Assembly (NCBI GenBank): GCA_022616415.1
Contig: JAKEEU010000131.1
Coordinates: 62,001-126,000, forward strand
Reading direction: 5' to 3'
DNA length: 64,000 nt
From: Candidatus Zhuqueibacterota bacterium
GTDB lineage: Bacteria > Zhuqueibacterota > Zhuqueibacteria > Zhuqueibacterales > Zhuqueibacteraceae
A program made the translations under genes and the position numbers. Below are positions 41,091 to 49,792 of this stretch, in pieces; positions within the stretch are counted from its first letter, which is position 1, and every line of letters starts with the position of its first letter. The notes under the pieces were generated by a model, which worked only from the letters and a program-made list of their open reading frames with translations, was not told the origin of the DNA and did no database searches.

Positions 41091-42541
41091 CAATCCAGCA
41101 CCATCACCTTCCCCCAAAAAGTGCCTTCGCCCTCCAAATCGAGTCTGTAAAAATAAACGCCGTTTGCCACCACTTCGCCGCGGCGGTTGCGGCCGTTCCA
41201 CACTTCGGCGTATTGGCCTGCGACCGACCGCTCCTTTTGATTGGCCACTTCGGCGACAAGCTCCATGGCAAAATCGTAGACTTTGATCGTCACTTTCGTC
41301 GCGCGGGTGGTGTTGTATTGAAAACGCACGTTGCCGTCGTCGCGGAATTGATTGTGGCGAAAAGGCGAGAAGGGATTGGGATAGGCATAAGTTCGGGGCG
41401 CGCCGCTTTCGCCGGCTTTCACGGAGCCGCGCAGAATGCTCCACGTTGAGCCGTTGTTGTCGGTGTACGCGATGCCATCCGGACCACCGGTAAACAAACG
41501 GCCATTGGTGACGCCGACAGCAAAATATTCCGAGGTGAGAAATCGCTCACCTTTCGTGCCATCGACCACCGGCGGGAATTTCGCCCAAGTACGGCCAAAG
41601 TCGATGGACTTGTACAAGCCGTTATCCGTGACGACATAGGCGATGGAATCATCGAAGGCAAAATTGTGCGCAAATTCACCCGCAAGCGTAATGCGCCAAG
41701 TGAACCCGCCGTCTTCGGTGACTGAAACGGCGCGCGTCTCGTTGGGATCTTCGGCATTCACGGTCGCGGCCCAAATGTACTCGCGGCCTTGCCATTTTTG
41801 TTGGCCGATGGCGACGACGAAGTTGCCGGAGACTGGCTGTGGTTGATTGGTGTGTGAAAAATTCGTCCACGTGATGCCGCCGTCGAGCGATTTGTTGATG
41901 CCGCCGGCAGTGCCGTGCCACAACACGCCATCCGCGTTGATAACTGAAAAAGCGCGATGATTCAAATTGCCCAAAGGATCGAAGAAAAACGTATCGGGCG
42001 GCACCACTTCCCAGGTTTGGCCGCGATCTTGCGAGCGCTGCAAGCCGCCGCCGAAATTGGTCGCCCAAACTTCGTTGCCGCGCAACGCAATGTCGTAGGT
42101 GACATTCTGCACCGGCGTGGGGCCGAATTGCGGCACGTGCGTCCAGGTGGCGCCATCATCAAGCGAGTAGCTCAAGCCACCGCCGGTCGTCAGCACACCC
42201 GCATCCCGCGTCAATGAATCGAACGCCGCGGCGACCCAAATAATCGTGTCCGTCACCGCTAATGCGGAAATGCCGCCGCGCGGCAAACCGTTCGCTGGCG
42301 TGTAAGTTTCCCATGTTTTTCCGCCGTCACGCGAGCGCGCCAAGCCTTTGCCCGTGCCCAACCAGACGTCGCCGCGATGGATCACGATATCCGAAACGGA
42401 ATTGGAGCGCAAGCCGGATAACGGCTCTGCCAGCCGACCGAGTTGCCAACTGTTTTTCAAGAGAACTTGGGCATCGGCGCAAACCGTCAAGCCAAGAATT
42501 GCCAAAAAAGTGCTGCGAAAAAATATTTTGGGAGATTGCAT
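41090..42541 (-). CDS. Secreted propeller protein with FlgD-type sorting domain, copy 1
   Basis: A 483-residue protein with the same plan as its neighbour: signal peptide (TFLAILGLTVCADAQ), propeller repeats (SRDGGKTWETY, SLDDGATW, SLDGGITW, TEDGGFTW) and a sorting domain from TYAYPNPFSPFRHNQ to FWGKVMVLD. The last 100 residues are almost the same in both proteins, while the propellers differ more, suggesting gene conversion or strong constraint at the C-terminus. It begins one base after the upstream lipoprotein gene ends, so it is co-transcribed with it. Confidence 0.88.
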   Translation of the reverse strand: MQSPKIFFRSTFLAILGLTVCADAQVLLKNSWQLGRLAEPLSGLRSNSVSDIVIHRGDVWLGTGKGLARSRDGGKTWETYTPANGLPRGGISALAVTDTIIWVAAAFDSLTRDAGVLTTGGGLSYSLDDGATWTHVPQFGPTPVQNVTYDIALRGNEVWATNFGGGLQRSQDRGQTWEVVPPDTFFFDPLGNLNHRAFSVINADGVLWHGTAGGINKSLDGGITWTNFSHTNQPQPVSGNFVVAIGQQKWQGREYIWAATVNAEDPNETRAVSVTEDGGFTWRITLAGEFAHNFAFDDSIAYVVTDNGLYKSIDFGRTWAKFPPVVDGTKGERFLTSEYFAVGVTNGRLFTGGPDGIAYTDNNGSTWSILRGSVKAGESGAPRTYAYPNPFSPFRHNQFRDDGNVRFQYNTTRATKVTIKVYDFAMELVAEVANQKERSVAGQYAEVWNGRNRRGEVVANGVYFYRLDLEGEGTFWGKVMVLD

Positions 42542-42542
42542 T

Positions 42543-43718
42543 TTAATCTGTCACGCTAATGGTATGAACCAGCTTGGCGCTTTGCGCCCCCTTTTGATCT
42601 TCGGCTTGAAATTCGAAGCGGTAATTGCCGAGGGCATTTTGCGGGGTGATTTGAATCCTGAGCGAATAGCGTCCATCACCGGCAATGGCGTCCCCTTGCT
42701 GGCCGTCGTCACGCATTGAAAATGGATTGCCGGTGGAGGGATTGCCATTGGGTTGGAAACTATTGAAGAAAACCCGTCTTATCCCATCACATGGCGCATT
42801 AGGATCGGCGACGCGCACCGATAGGAGATAAGTATTCGGCACGGCGTTGCGCGAGATGGTGGCGGGCGCCTGCAAATCTGTTACGAGTGGCGGCACATTA
42901 TTTTCTCTCAGCAAATTCACCGACACGATTTTGATTTCTCCGGTACTGACGCCGGCAGCAATATCGACGGCACGGAAGACAAAATTGTAAAGGCCGGTTT
43001 TGCATCCAAAACTGGCCGGCGTCAACGTCTGGCCAAAAAGTCCATCGCCAGCCGCGCCATCTCCATGTTGGCCATCATCCAGAAGGCTGTCGGTGAAAGC
43101 CGGGCGCGAAAAATATGGCGGATAAATTTCCAAGCGGACGACGCGCACAGTGCCAGCGCCATCCGGATCACTCACGCGCGCGAGGAATTGCGGGCGATAA
43201 GAAGAATCGGGCCAAGCGCGGTCGGGAACGGTGATGGAAAGAATTTGTGGCAGCCGGTTTTCTTTGCCCGCCAAAATGGTGAGCGTGTCCTGTTTGGTTT
43301 CGCTTTCTAAATTGTCGCGATCACGCGCCAGCGCTTCAAGAATGAAGGTGCCGGTTTGGCTGTGAACAAGCGCCGTATCAATTGGCAAAAAATATTGGCC
43401 ATCGCCGGCAAGAATGTCGCCTTTCAACCCATCGTCGCGCATGGCGAAAGTGGCAAGCTGTGTTAAATTGATTTGCCGAACCGTGAGCTGCACGCCGGCG
43501 AGCGTTCTCACGCCTTGTGGATCTTCGGCGCGAACGTGAACACCTTGGGGAGCTGCCGGAAATTGGTAGACACGCTCCGGCGCTTGAATCAAAATAATCT
43601 GCGGATTTTTCGACGCGGGTTGAACTGGGTTTTTCTCGGTACAATGAGAAAACAAAAGGCACACAAACAGAAAAACGGCGAGGTGATAAAAAACGCGCAC
43701 TCCGGCTTTTTGCTTCAC
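42543..43718 (-). CDS. Lipoprotein with repeated DDGxxGDxxAGDG domains
   Basis: A 391-residue protein if the GTG at 43718 is the start; a TTG eleven codons upstream would overlap the HAD gene. The signal sequence ends in LLFSHC, a lipobox. Three Ig-like segments each contain the signature DDG-x-x-GD-x-x-AGDG-x-Y/F (MRDDGLKGDILAGDGQYF, LLDDGQHGDGAAGDGLF, MRDDGQQGDAIAGDGRY). This signature occurs in choice-of-anchor and Ca-binding Ig-like surface domains. It ends one base before the first propeller gene, and is probably a surface component of the same system. Confidence 0.8.
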   Translation of the reverse strand: MKQKAGVRVFYHLAVFLFVCLLFSHCTEKNPVQPASKNPQIILIQAPERVYQFPAAPQGVHVRAEDPQGVRTLAGVQLTVRQINLTQLATFAMRDDGLKGDILAGDGQYFLPIDTALVHSQTGTFILEALARDRDNLESETKQDTLTILAGKENRLPQILSITVPDRAWPDSSYRPQFLARVSDPDGAGTVRVVRLEIYPPYFSRPAFTDSLLDDGQHGDGAAGDGLFGQTLTPASFGCKTGLYNFVFRAVDIAAGVSTGEIKIVSVNLLRENNVPPLVTDLQAPATISRNAVPNTYLLSVRVADPNAPCDGIRRVFFNSFQPNGNPSTGNPFSMRDDGQQGDAIAGDGRYSLRIQITPQNALGNYRFEFQAEDQKGAQSAKLVHTISVTD

Positions 43719-43731
43719 GATGGCAACATCC

Positions 43732-44466
43732 TCAATATAGTTCGTCTTCAAGGTCGATGAGTTTTTGAAACTCGGGCTGGGCCGGTTTGAGTTTGGGCTG
43801 CAAAAGCGGCTCTTCGTATTTGCTCATGATACTCGGCAGGCGGCGGCGAAGTTCCTCGAAATCGTGAACAATGGCGTCGGCTTCACGCAAGTAGTACGGG
43901 GCGAGAGTGGTGGTGATGGCGACGACGGCGGCGCCGGCGGATTTGCCGGCGCGAATGCCCAGCGGCGCATTTTCGATCACGAGGCATTCGCTCGGCGCGA
44001 CGTGCAATTTCTGGATCGCGCGCAAATATGGCTCGGGATCCGGTTTCCCGCGCTCCACATCTTCGGCGGTGATGATGCAATCGAACCAACTGCTAATTTC
44101 GGGGCCGATCACCGGCTCGACTTGTGAGCGAATAGAACCCGTCACCAAACCGAGCCGATAGCGATTTTCCTTGAGATATTCCAAAACGTCGAGGACCCCG
44201 TCATTGAGTTGTGTGTCGTTGTTGGCAAGATACTCATCGCGCTTTTCGAGCACGATCTTCTGCACTTGATCCGGCGAGGCCGGCTTGTTATGGCGATGAA
44301 ACAACTCGGCCGCCACTTCCATCGTGGTGGCGCCTTCGGCGAGCAGAATTTCGAGCGGTTCAACTTCGATGCCGTGGCGCGCCATGACGCGCTTCCAGGC
44401 TTCAACGTGATACGGCATGCTGTCTACCAAAACCCCGTCGTGATCGAACAAAATGGCGCGTATCAT
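43732..44466 (-). CDS. HAD-family phosphatase (beta-phosphoglucomutase-like)
   Basis: A 244-residue HAD hydrolase, subfamily IA. Motif I is FDHDGVLVDSM (nucleophile Asp and DxD acid/base), motif II the Thr of VTGS, motif III the Lys of RGKPDPEPY and motif IV VIENAPLGI. The cap domain lies between residues 17 and 85, as in beta-phosphoglucomutase relatives. The last 35 residues (EEPLLQPKLKPAQPEF) are an unusual tail. It is the first gene of the minus-strand run to 37310. The phosphorylated substrate is unknown. Confidence 0.9.
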   Translation of the reverse strand: MIRAILFDHDGVLVDSMPYHVEAWKRVMARHGIEVEPLEILLAEGATTMEVAAELFHRHNKPASPDQVQKIVLEKRDEYLANNDTQLNDGVLDVLEYLKENRYRLGLVTGSIRSQVEPVIGPEISSWFDCIITAEDVERGKPDPEPYLRAIQKLHVAPSECLVIENAPLGIRAGKSAGAAVVAITTTLAPYYLREADAIVHDFEELRRRLPSIMSKYEEPLLQPKLKPAQPEFQKLIDLEDELY

Positions 44467-44827
44467 AGCCTCTCCTCTCTGTTAGCGGTGTAATGGCGCC
44501 AATATGCGGCGATGCCGGCTAAAGCAAGGCCCATATTCGGTCCGTTCTTCGAGTGAAATTGTTTGATCGACGCAACCACATCGTGCTTTTAACCGATCCG
44601 GTGAATTTCAATATGCCCCGCCTCACGGCTCCGATTATAAATTAAAAACTTTTTTCAAAAGGGCAAGCAACAAATTTGAATAATTCAATAATTTTTAGAT
44701 ACAATACCTCCGGCCCGATTGCAGACAGCAAGAGCAGTTTTTCCACTGCCATACTTCTTTTCCCTCACTCGCAGCTTCTCAGAGAAAGGCTTTTGAAATT
44801 AAACTCACCTTTCTCAATTTATGTTTC
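44467..44827. other. Intergenic region, nothing recognised
   Basis: About 360 AT-rich bases between the asparaginase stop codon and the HAD start. No gene, repeat or clear hairpin is visible. A promoter for the HAD-to-PorV run is expected here, but no convincing -35/-10 pair was found. Confidence 0.4.
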
Positions 44828-45814
44828 TCATACCACCGCCTCGATAAACCCGGTCTCAATGTGGCGGTGATTTTTGATGATCACGTGATGATAGTTTGGC
44901 AACTGCACGTATTCTTCCGTCGAGATCAGGCCGAGCTTGAGCAGGACTGCCAGCGCCACAGATGGCACGGCGCGATGCGAGCCGTCGCACATTTTCAGCG
45001 CCATGCCGAGCCGATGCTCCCCGGCCACGCCGAGGCACTGAACGCCTTCGGCGCCGATTTTGGCAATAATGCGGCCGTTGGCCACGCGCATCAAGTCGGT
45101 ATCAAAGCGATCTTCGCCGGCGATCATATCCGGCGCGCTCGCAAAGGTTTGCACGATGCGGCGCGGCACCGCCTCCGGCGCGCCCACCAAAGTCGCATAC
45201 ATGCGCGCCATGTTGAACAACGGCATGGCGAAGACCGGCGCGCTGCAGCCATCGATGCCGACGCCGATATCGCTCGCCGGCAGCCATCCCCAGCGCGCGA
45301 TGGTTTGCAAAATGTGCTGCTGGTGCGGGTGCTCGGGATCGAGATAAGTTTCGAGCGGCCAGCCGCGATTCACGCAGGCCGCCAACATGCCGGCGTGCTT
45401 ACCGGAACAATTGTTGTGCAAAACCGTCGGGCGCTCGCCGCGTTTTTTCAGCTCTCGCACCACGGCGATGCCGAGCGGCGGGTGGATGCCGCATTGCAAA
45501 TCCCCCGGCATGCAGCCGATTTTTTTCAGAATGCTGGCGACGGCGTCGATGTGCCTGGGCTCGCCATTGTGGCTGGACATCATCACAGCCATTTCATCGT
45601 CGCGGAAGCCAAAGATTTCCGGAACCGCGTCTTCGTAGAGTGGAATCGCTTGAAACGGCTTGGCTGCCGAGCGGATATACGTGACGAAGCGCGGGTCGCC
45701 GAGCGCAAAAATGATTTTACCGTCCGCATCGACAACGGCGAGGTGCCCGTAATGCTGGCTCTCAATTCTACCGCCGCGACTGACGTTGGCGAGTAATGCA
45801 GGTGATGAATTCAC
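44828..45814 (-). CDS. Asparaginase of the AnsA-II (Rhizobium-type) family
   Basis: A 328-residue protein without a signal peptide. It matches the PF06089/R-type asparaginase family: IRSAAKPFQ (SxxK, Ser49-Lys52), MMSSHNGEP (Ser80/81), HNNCSGKHAGML and GIDGCSAPVFAMP. These residues make the serine-lysine active site and the Cys/Lys metal site described for the family. It should hydrolyse L-asparagine to aspartate and ammonia in the cytoplasm. It is a single gene with no obvious partners. Confidence 0.9.
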   Translation of the reverse strand: MNSSPALLANVSRGGRIESQHYGHLAVVDADGKIIFALGDPRFVTYIRSAAKPFQAIPLYEDAVPEIFGFRDDEMAVMMSSHNGEPRHIDAVASILKKIGCMPGDLQCGIHPPLGIAVVRELKKRGERPTVLHNNCSGKHAGMLAACVNRGWPLETYLDPEHPHQQHILQTIARWGWLPASDIGVGIDGCSAPVFAMPLFNMARMYATLVGAPEAVPRRIVQTFASAPDMIAGEDRFDTDLMRVANGRIIAKIGAEGVQCLGVAGEHRLGMALKMCDGSHRAVPSVALAVLLKLGLISTEEYVQLPNYHHVIIKNHRHIETGFIEAVV

Positions 45815-45861
45815 GCGATATTGATTTTAACTCCTCTCCATGGAAAACAAAACTCGCTCGA

Positions 45862-46575
45862 TTACCGGATAAGCTCGAGCATCTCCCGCACCGCTCGCTC
45901 CATGCCCACCATCACCGCTTTGGCGATGATGGCATGGCCGATGTTCAATTCCTCCATTTGTGGAATGGCGGCAATCTCACGCACGTTTTGATAATTCAAC
46001 CCGTGGCCGGCGCTCACGCCGAGGCCGAGCTTGCTGGCGGCAAGCGCCATGGCGCGAATTTTCTCCAGCTCGTCGGCCACTGTGTTCAGGTTTTCCGCGC
46101 GGGCATACACGCCGGTGTGCAGCTCGACGTAATCGGCCTTCACGCGCGCCGCGGCTTTGATTTGATTGATCTCCGGCGCGATAAACAGGCTGACGACGAT
46201 ATTATTGGCGCGCAAAATCATGATCGCCTCGTGCAAATATTCAAAATTGGCGATCACATCGAGGCCGCCTTCCGTCGTCAATTCTTCGCGGCGCTCGGGC
46301 ACCAGCGTCACCATGTCCGGCACCACTTCGGTGGCGATCTTGACCATCTCATCGGTCGGCGCCATTTCCATGTTCAAATGGGTTTTGACCATTTCCTTGA
46401 GCAGATAAAGATCCTTGTCTTTAATGTGCCGGCGATCCTCGCGCAAATGGCAAACGATGCCGTGCGCCCCGGCCATCTCGGCCATGACGGCCGCGGCCAC
46501 CGGATCCGGCAGCTTGCTTTTGCGCGCCTCGCGCAGCGTTGCGACGTGATCCACATTTACACCCAAACGCACCAT
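45862..46575 (-). CDS. pdxJ: Pyridoxine 5'-phosphate synthase
   Basis: A 237-residue PdxJ. The ATG at 46575 with AAGGAG upstream is the start; the frame continues upstream only through heptamer repeats. Family motifs are [50 protein letters not shown] and [11 protein letters not shown]. It condenses 1-deoxy-D-xylulose 5-phosphate with 3-amino-2-oxopropyl phosphate to pyridoxine 5'-phosphate, in the DXP-dependent vitamin B6 route. The length is normal. Confidence 0.97.
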   Translation of the reverse strand: MVRLGVNVDHVATLREARKSKLPDPVAAAVMAEMAGAHGIVCHLREDRRHIKDKDLYLLKEMVKTHLNMEMAPTDEMVKIATEVVPDMVTLVPERREELTTEGGLDVIANFEYLHEAIMILRANNIVVSLFIAPEINQIKAAARVKADYVELHTGVYARAENLNTVADELEKIRAMALAASKLGLGVSAGHGLNYQNVREIAAIPQMEELNIGHAIIAKAVMVGMERAVREMLELIR

Positions 46576-46588
46576 GATGGTCTCCTTG

Positions 46589-46679
46589 TTGCTGATTGCT
46601 GGTCGCTTGATGCTTGATCCTGGATGCTCGATGCTAAGTTTGGCGAGCAGCATCCCGGATCGAGCATCCAGCATCCAGT
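46589..46679. repeat. Heptamer array of 13 units filling the pdxJ leader
   Basis: Thirteen 7-base units, from TTGCTGA, TTGCTGG, TCGCTTG, ATGCTTG through ATGCTCG to the inverted type ATCGAGC, ATCCAGC, ATCCAGT. They run from just upstream of the pdxJ ribosome-binding site to the stop codon of the preceding gene. The inverted halves can fold into an imperfect hairpin. Confidence 0.85.
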
Positions 46680-47893
46680 TACTGCGCCCGTTGCGCCAAA
46701 ATTTTTTCTTCGGAAGCTGGCTTGTGCGTCAACTCCTCGACCGGCACGAATTGAAAGCCGCGTTGAACAAGCTGCGGCGCAATCTCTTGAATCGCTTGGA
46801 GCGTGTAGCGATGCGGGTGCCCGATCGCAATGGCTGAGCCGCGGCTGGCGGCGAGATCAGCAAGCTGCCACATTTTTTGTTGCACCTTCTCCAGGCTTTC
46901 TTCGTTATCGAGAAAGATGTCATTGATTTCAGCCTCCAAACCCATTTTCTTCGCCAACTTGAAAGCATGGGTGTTGGGATTGGTCCGGCTGTCGATGAAA
47001 AAAAGCCTGGCCTTGCCAAGCTCGTCAAAAACCGGAGCCAACAGACTGTCGCGCACCGTCGCGGCTGAGCCCATGTGATTGTTCATCCCGACGGCGTGCG
47101 GAACTGCAGCGATCGCTTTGCGCACCCGCTCGCGAATCTCCTTTTCATTCATATTAACCAGCAGACTGTAACCGTCGCTTTCCACCCGGCGTTCCAACGC
47201 TTGCATCGGCATGTGAATGAGAATCGCTTTGCCGGCTTTGTTCAACCGCTCGGCCAGTTCCTTGGAAAATTTCAATCCCGGAATGATCGAATAGGTGATC
47301 GGTATGTCCAGCCTGAGCAAGCTGTTGACCACGCCGCCGGTCGCATATCCAAAATCATCTATAATGATTGCGATCTTGCCGGCGTGGCGCGTGAGAGTGG
47401 GATCGGGAATGAGGCGGATCATCCCGAGCGTTTTTCCGGCAACTGAATAGGCCAAATTGGTTTCGCCGGTGCGCAAATCTTCCGTGGCGCTTTCCACTTT
47501 GCCGCCAAGCCGCCGTACTTGGTTCGACAAAACCTGATAAATGACGAGCGGATGAATTTCTTTGGGAACGCGCACGTCGCGGTTGTTGCCGTGATACTTG
47601 ATCCATTCGACGCGAATCCCGAAGTTTGTCAACACGCGATCGGTGGCAAGGCGTATTCTTTCCTCTTGCGACGGCGGTTTCACTTTCGGCCGCGCCGCCG
47701 AGGTTTCCGACGCCGGCTTGTTGAACCGGGTCGATGCCACCTTGCCGTGGCCCGCCGGCGCCGCCCTCGTCCGATCACGGCCGAGATATTCGACGCCGAG
47801 CATCACGACAATGCCAACCGAAAAGACCAGTATCAAATTTTTTTGCCACGCGGGAATGCCGAATCCTCGCGTGAGCGGGCGTCTATTCTTCAT
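46679..47893 (-). CDS. Divergent polysaccharide deacetylase family protein (YibQ-like)
   Basis: A 404-residue protein from the ATG at 47893, which overlaps the upstream stop codon (ATGA). A membrane anchor ([18 protein letters not shown]) is followed by a Pro/Ala/Lys linker. A non-catalytic-looking region follows, then the divergent deacetylase domain from about residue 190: [40 protein letters not shown] and [11 protein letters not shown]. These are the DD, H-x-P and H-x-G-S motifs of the YibQ/DUF610 family. It probably acts on cell-envelope polysaccharide, with the domain outside the cytoplasm. Confidence 0.9.
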   Translation of the reverse strand: MKNRRPLTRGFGIPAWQKNLILVFSVGIVVMLGVEYLGRDRTRAAPAGHGKVASTRFNKPASETSAARPKVKPPSQEERIRLATDRVLTNFGIRVEWIKYHGNNRDVRVPKEIHPLVIYQVLSNQVRRLGGKVESATEDLRTGETNLAYSVAGKTLGMIRLIPDPTLTRHAGKIAIIIDDFGYATGGVVNSLLRLDIPITYSIIPGLKFSKELAERLNKAGKAILIHMPMQALERRVESDGYSLLVNMNEKEIRERVRKAIAAVPHAVGMNNHMGSAATVRDSLLAPVFDELGKARLFFIDSRTNPNTHAFKLAKKMGLEAEINDIFLDNEESLEKVQQKMWQLADLAASRGSAIAIGHPHRYTLQAIQEIAPQLVQRGFQFVPVEELTHKPASEEKILAQRAQ

Positions 47894-48504
47894 TGCGAGA
47901 AAGCTGCTTTCAAGGTGCTCCAGGTAAACGCGCTGCCGCTGGCAAAATCTTCCCAGCGGTAGATCGACCATTCCTCAAATCTATTTTTGCCCAGCCAAAA
48001 TCGCCCCTCGCCGGAAACTTTGCGGGGGATGCCGATGCTTTGCAGCCGATGCCGCGCAATCAGCTCGTAGCGCTGCAAATAAATGACGGATTCGCTCCCG
48101 ATATCCACGGTCGACAATGAATCCAGGCGCAGGGTGAAAGCGGAATCCGGCGGCAAAGGATTGAGTATTTGCTCCAAATAGCTGCCCTCTTTTTGCAAGT
48201 TCCAGCCGTCGAATTTTCCGGGATTGGTATTGGCCACGGTCGCCTCAGGAATGAAACGAAAAGAATCCGAAAAGCAGCGCTTGTAATTCACCGCATTCAA
48301 CTCGGCCAGTGCATTGCGCAAATTGACGAACACGATTCCCGGCGAGTGGGGCAAAAGCCAGGTGCTCTGCGTTCGCTGGGGAGGTTCCGGTGTACGAGTT
48401 TGGAAAGGGTTTTCGCAGGCGTTATAACCAAACACCAAACCGATCACAACCATACTGACGGGCTTCCGGATGATTTCCTTTGCAGAATCAATCACGTCGC
48501 TCAT
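47890..48504 (-). CDS. Uncharacterised lipoprotein-like protein
   Basis: A 204-residue protein. Starting at the ATG at 48504 gives a hydrophobic segment SMVVIGLVFGYNAC with a possible lipobox, followed by a Pro/Thr/Gln linker. The mature part is beta-rich (IVFVNLRNALAEL, FRFIPEATVANTN, YEL, WSIYRWEDF) and ends next to the deacetylase start. The overlap of four bases shows coupling. The fold resembles NTF2-like envelope proteins only vaguely; no family is claimed. Confidence 0.65.
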   Translation of the reverse strand: MSDVIDSAKEIIRKPVSMVVIGLVFGYNACENPFQTRTPEPPQRTQSTWLLPHSPGIVFVNLRNALAELNAVNYKRCFSDSFRFIPEATVANTNPGKFDGWNLQKEGSYLEQILNPLPPDSAFTLRLDSLSTVDIGSESVIYLQRYELIARHRLQSIGIPRKVSGEGRFWLGKNRFEEWSIYRWEDFASGSAFTWSTLKAAFSQ

Positions 48505-48646
48505 GTCCAAGGTTAGGTTCGCCGTCCGCGGCAACTCCGGGAGATGGCCTTTGTGAATATAGGAGTTGTGAAGAATTATTTCAAGCGGTATTTTAAATTT
48601 TTTCGCAAAGCGGCTTGTTTCTAAATAAAAATTTTGCTAAATTAAA

Positions 48647-48757
48647 GATGAGCACGACGCTGCGAAACAGCGAAAATCATCAGCCGTTCACCACGATAGG
48701 ATTGTCGACGATCAACGATGGCGCGGCCAGTTCGGCCAAAAAGAACTGGCTTTTTTA
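48647..48757 (+). ncRNA. Possible leader or small RNA ending in a strong terminator
   Basis: A hairpin GCCAGTTC-GGCCAAAAA-GAACTGGC followed by TTTTTT (48726-48756) lies 37 bases before the Nudix start codon. A weak promoter, TTGTTT and TAAATT with a 17-base spacer, lies near 48600-48645. No protein is encoded between them. It is either a short RNA or an attenuator of the Nudix gene. The rest of the 48535-48793 gap shows nothing else. Confidence 0.35.
48726..48756 (+). terminator. Strong intrinsic terminator ahead of the Nudix gene
   Basis: An 8-bp perfect stem (GCCAGTTC/GAACTGGC) is followed by six T residues. There is no plus-strand gene upstream to account for it. Confidence 0.7.
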
Positions 48758-48793
48758 TGGCCAAGGTCAGCCAACAATCACCTGAAAATTTCT

Positions 48794-49792
48794 ATGCGCT
48801 TCTGCCCCCGTTGTGCGACAAAATTGGAGAGCAAACCAATCGAGCAGCGCGAATATCTTTTCTGTCCTGCTTGTGATTATGTGCATTGGAACAACCCGAT
48901 TCCGGCGGCCGGATGTTTGGTTGAAAACGGCGGCCACGTGCTGCTGATTCGCCGTAAAGCTTCGCCCCACGCCGGCGCGTGGAGCTTGCCGGTCGGCTTC
49001 GTGCAATTTGGCGAAACCGCCGAGCAGGCCGCGGTGCGCGAAGTTGCCGAAGAAACCGGCTTGTGCGTTGAAGCCACGGCGCTGAATGGCACCTACAACG
49101 ACATCATCGATGGCGAGCGCAGCCATTTGGTGCTGATTTTTCGTGGCCATATTTTAAGCGGCGAGCTCCGCGCCAGCGACGATGCGCAAGAAGTTGCCTG
49201 GTTCTCCGAAAACGATTTGCCGCCTCTTGCTTTTGCCTCCGCCAAAAGCGCCGTGGACGTGTGGCGCGCCGAGCGCAACGGTCCGCCAACGGCATACTAT
49301 TATTGTCCACGCTGCCGCAGCAGGCTCGGTCGGCGCAAAATCGGCGAACGAGAGCATCCGGCATGCCCGACTTGCGATTGGATTCATTGGATCAATCCGA
49401 TTCCGGTAGCGGAAACGATCGTCACCAACAACGAAGGCCAAGTTCTGCTCATCAAAAGAAAATTGCCGCCGCGCGTCGGCGATTGGGCTTTGCCCGGCGG
49501 CCATCTCGATTGGGGCGAAAGCTCGGAAACTGCGGCCATCCGCGAAGTGCGCGAAGAAACCGGACTCGAAGTGCGCTTGACGCGGCTGCTTTGCACCATG
49601 GGCTTGCCGAGCCTGCTTAATCCGGAGCAATGCCTTTTGAAATCCATTTTCGTCGGCGAAATCGCCGGCGGAAAATTACAGGCCGGCGACGACGCGCTCG
49701 AGGCGCGATTTTTTGCCTGGGAAAACCTGCCGGAAAATTTGGCCACCGAGAGCACACGCGAAGCGCTACGACGCTGGCGTGCGGGAGAATGA
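48794..49792 (+). CDS. Tandem zinc-ribbon/Nudix hydrolase
   Basis: A 332-residue protein made of two copies of the same unit. Each unit has a zinc ribbon (CPRC...CPAC, and CPRC...CPTC) and a Nudix domain. The first Nudix box is GFVQFGETAEQAAVREVAEET and the second GGHLDWGESSETAAIREVREET; both keep the catalytic RE-x-x-EE. Single ribbon-Nudix proteins are common; the fused pair is unusual. Nucleoside-diphosphate-linked compounds such as NAD(P)H or ADP-ribose are likely substrates by family. It converges with the esterase gene and overlaps it by 27 bases. Confidence 0.92.
   Translation: MRFCPRCATKLESKPIEQREYLFCPACDYVHWNNPIPAAGCLVENGGHVLLIRRKASPHAGAWSLPVGFVQFGETAEQAAVREVAEETGLCVEATALNGTYNDIIDGERSHLVLIFRGHILSGELRASDDAQEVAWFSENDLPPLAFASAKSAVDVWRAERNGPPTAYYYCPRCRSRLGRRKIGEREHPACPTCDWIHWINPIPVAETIVTNNEGQVLLIKRKLPPRVGDWALPGGHLDWGESSETAAIREVREETGLEVRLTRLLCTMGLPSLLNPEQCLLKSIFVGEIAGGKLQAGDDALEARFFAWENLPENLATESTREALRRWRAGE

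Noticed and set aside
44861..45796. Long plus-strand frame of 311 codons opposite the asparaginase
   Set aside because: The asparaginase motifs fix the coding strand.
46576..46674. N-terminal extension of pdxJ
   Set aside because: The extension is the translated heptamer array; a good ribosome-binding site and the family start lie at 46575.
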